In this document: positions 62,835 to 64,000 of the stretch, piece after piece
Numbering within the stretch: the first letter of the stretch is position 1
Layout: each line of letters begins with the position of its first letter
NCBI GenBank assembly: GCA_949285915.1
Contig: CASDZW010000003.1
Coordinates: 17,508 to 81,507, forward strand
Length of the DNA stretch: 64,000 nucleotides
Origin: an uncultured Collinsella sp.
Lineage (GTDB): Bacteria; Actinomycetota; Coriobacteriia; Coriobacteriales; Coriobacteriaceae
Direction of reading: 5' to 3'
Translations under genes and position numbers: made by a program
Notes under the pieces: generated by a model
Database searches by the model: none
Told to the model about the DNA's origin: nothing
The model's input: only the letters and a program-made list of their open reading frames with translations

Positions 62835-64000
62835 ATGACCGGATGGAACTTGACGGGCAAAAGCACCCGTCCACGTGCCGCCACAGAACCCTTGCCTTGG
62901 GAGCAGGGTGCTACACCGGGTAGCGCCCCTGCGGCCGCTGCCGCCGACGCAGACGGCGCGGGCGCTGCCGAGCAGGCGGAACAGGATCCAAACATCCTTA
63001 CCGTGACGCAGGCGGTCGGTCTTGCGGGCGCGACCTTAGCGGAGCTGCCGCCCATCACGGTGCTCGGCGAGGTGTCGGGCTTTCGCGGGCCGTACGGCGC
63101 CCGCGGCCACTGCTACTTCCAGATAAAGGACGAGTCGAGCTCGCTGGAGTGCATCATCTGGGGCGGCGTCTACAAGGCGAGCCCCTATGAGCTCAGAAAC
63201 GGCCTCAAGATGCGCTTCACGGGCAAGTTTGAGGTGTATGCCCGCACCGGCAAGATGAGTTTTCAGATCTCGCGGTTCGAGCCGGTGGGGGAGGGCCTCC
63301 TTCGCCAGCAGGTGGCAGCCCTTGCCGAGAAGCTGCGCCGCGAGGGGCTCATGGACGAGTCGCGCAAGCGCCCCATCCCCGCATTCTGCACGCGCGTGGC
63401 AGTGGTGACCTCGCTTTCCGGCGCGGTCATCGACGACGTGAAGCGCACCCTGCGTCGCAGAAACCCGCTTGTAGAGCTCATCTGCGTGGGTTCTAAGGTG
63501 CAAGGCGAGGGTGCCGAGGCCGAGCTTATTGAGGCACTCGGTCGCGCCGCTGCCATCGAGCCCGCGCCCGACTGCATTCTGCTCGTGCGCGGCGGCGGCT
63601 CCTTTGAGGACCTCATGACCTTCAACGACGAGGCGCTCGCTCGCGCCGTCGCGGCGTCTCCGGTGCCCGTTATCACCGGTATTGGCCACGAGCCCGATAC
63701 CTCCATCTGCGACATGGTGAGCGACCGCCGCTGCTCCACGCCCACGGCGGCGGCGGAGTCGGTGGCGCCCGCGGCGACCGAGCTCGCGGAGCTCCTCGCC
63801 ACTCGTGAGCGCAGGCTTGCGGCAGCTTTGTCTGTCATAGTGGCAGATGGCAGGGCGGGGCTCTCCCGCGCGCTCGAGCGTGCCTCTCGTGCGATGGGCG
63901 AGCTCCTTTCGCGCGAGGAGCTCTCCCTGCGTGCCCTCGCCGCGCGCCCCTGCCTCACCCGGCCGGATGAGACGGTCCTCCGTCGCGCCGCGGAGCTCGA
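62835..64000 (+). CDS. xseA: Exodeoxyribonuclease VII large subunit (3' end beyond the window)
   Basis: XseA is the catalytic subunit of exonuclease VII, which degrades single-stranded DNA. ATG 62835 follows TACGGAGGG, and the frame stays open for 388 codons to the window end. An N-terminal Ala-rich extension of about 55 residues precedes the OB-fold (VTQAVGLAGATLAELPPITV, GHCYFQIKDESSSLECIIW) and the nuclease domain with FCTRVAVVTSLSGAVIDDV, RGGGSFEDLMTFNDEALARA and GIGHEPDTSICDMVSDRR. The expected C-terminal coiled coil has only begun. Confidence 0.93.
   Translation, partial: MTGWNLTGKSTRPRAATEPLPWEQGATPGSAPAAAAADADGAGAAEQAEQDPNILTVTQAVGLAGATLAELPPITVLGEVSGFRGPYGARGHCYFQIKDESSSLECIIWGGVYKASPYELRNGLKMRFTGKFEVYARTGKMSFQISRFEPVGEGLLRQQVAALAEKLRREGLMDESRKRPIPAFCTRVAVVTSLSGAVIDDVKRTLRRRNPLVELICVGSKVQGEGAEAELIEALGRAAAIEPAPDCILLVRGGGSFEDLMTFNDEALARAVAASPVPVITGIGHEPDTSICDMVSDRRCSTPTAAAESVAPAATELAELLATRERRLAAALSVIVADGRAGLSRALERASRAMGELLSREELSLRALAARPCLTRPDETVLRRAAEL

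Overview
The window is GC-rich, densely packed DNA from a fermentative Gram-positive bacterium, most likely a gut Coriobacteriia of the genus Collinsella (Actinomycetota). The basis is indirect: mannose-type PTS loci, phospho-beta-glucosidase, L-lactate dehydrogenase, a teichoic-acid-type gene pair, D-aspartate-ligase and racemase genes, a Gram-positive LexA box and no respiratory genes. No rRNA, tRNA, phage, intact insertion sequence or CRISPR array was seen. The window opens in the last codons of one gene and closes inside xseA.

Layout. 1-10.6 kb: housekeeping and repair genes (M48-type peptidase, FKBP isomerase, acylphosphatase, Gfo/Idh oxidoreductase, RNase HI, ferredoxin-like aldo/keto reductase, endonuclease IV, GH3 lipoprotein, iron alcohol dehydrogenase) ending in an SOS-box-controlled Y-family polymerase/YolD operon. 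10.8-19.7 kb: pgi, then a complete mannose-family PTS (EIIA, B, C, D) with a SIS-domain deglycase-like enzyme, a GntR/UTRA regulator and three HAD phosphatases; this looks like an Amadori-product (fructoselysine/glucoselysine) utilisation locus. 19.9-34.3 kb: TatD, TcdA, EttA, a ROK sugar kinase, two unrecognised proteins, NadE, an aminotransferase, L-LDH, a DUF2974 hydrolase and a YejK-like protein. 34.4-39.7 kb: the operon lysA-dapA-dapB-dapH, read leftwards behind a lysine riboswitch, with a divergent M20 deacetylase; this fits the acetylase branch of diaminopimelate/lysine synthesis.

39.8-50.1 kb: orphan HicB, TagB/F and TagD wall-polymer genes, a 6-phospho-beta-glucosidase, a MarR/YczE pair with a palindromic operator, a cold-shock protein, an HTH/Ser-Thr-kinase pair and a secreted coiled-coil cell-wall protein. 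50.5-56.8 kb: an ATP-grasp ligase plus Asp/Glu racemase (probable D-Asp bridge synthesis), two GtrA proteins, DegV, nitroreductase and an rRNA m5C methyltransferase. 56.8-60.5 kb: a three-gene ECF transporter (S, fused A-A, T) whose leader encodes a short peptide with three consecutive Trp codons followed by a perfect intrinsic terminator, that is, a classical tryptophan attenuator; the transporter is therefore probably a tryptophan importer. 60.6-64 kb: lipid kinase, RNase D and the start of xseA.

The most interesting signals are regulatory: the Trp attenuator on an ECF transporter, the lysine riboswitch, repeated operator-like motifs around the PTS locus, an SOS box, and several classes of intergenic palindromic repeats, including dispersed copies of a TTTGGGGACGG motif and a 21-bp perfect hairpin at 24.6 kb.
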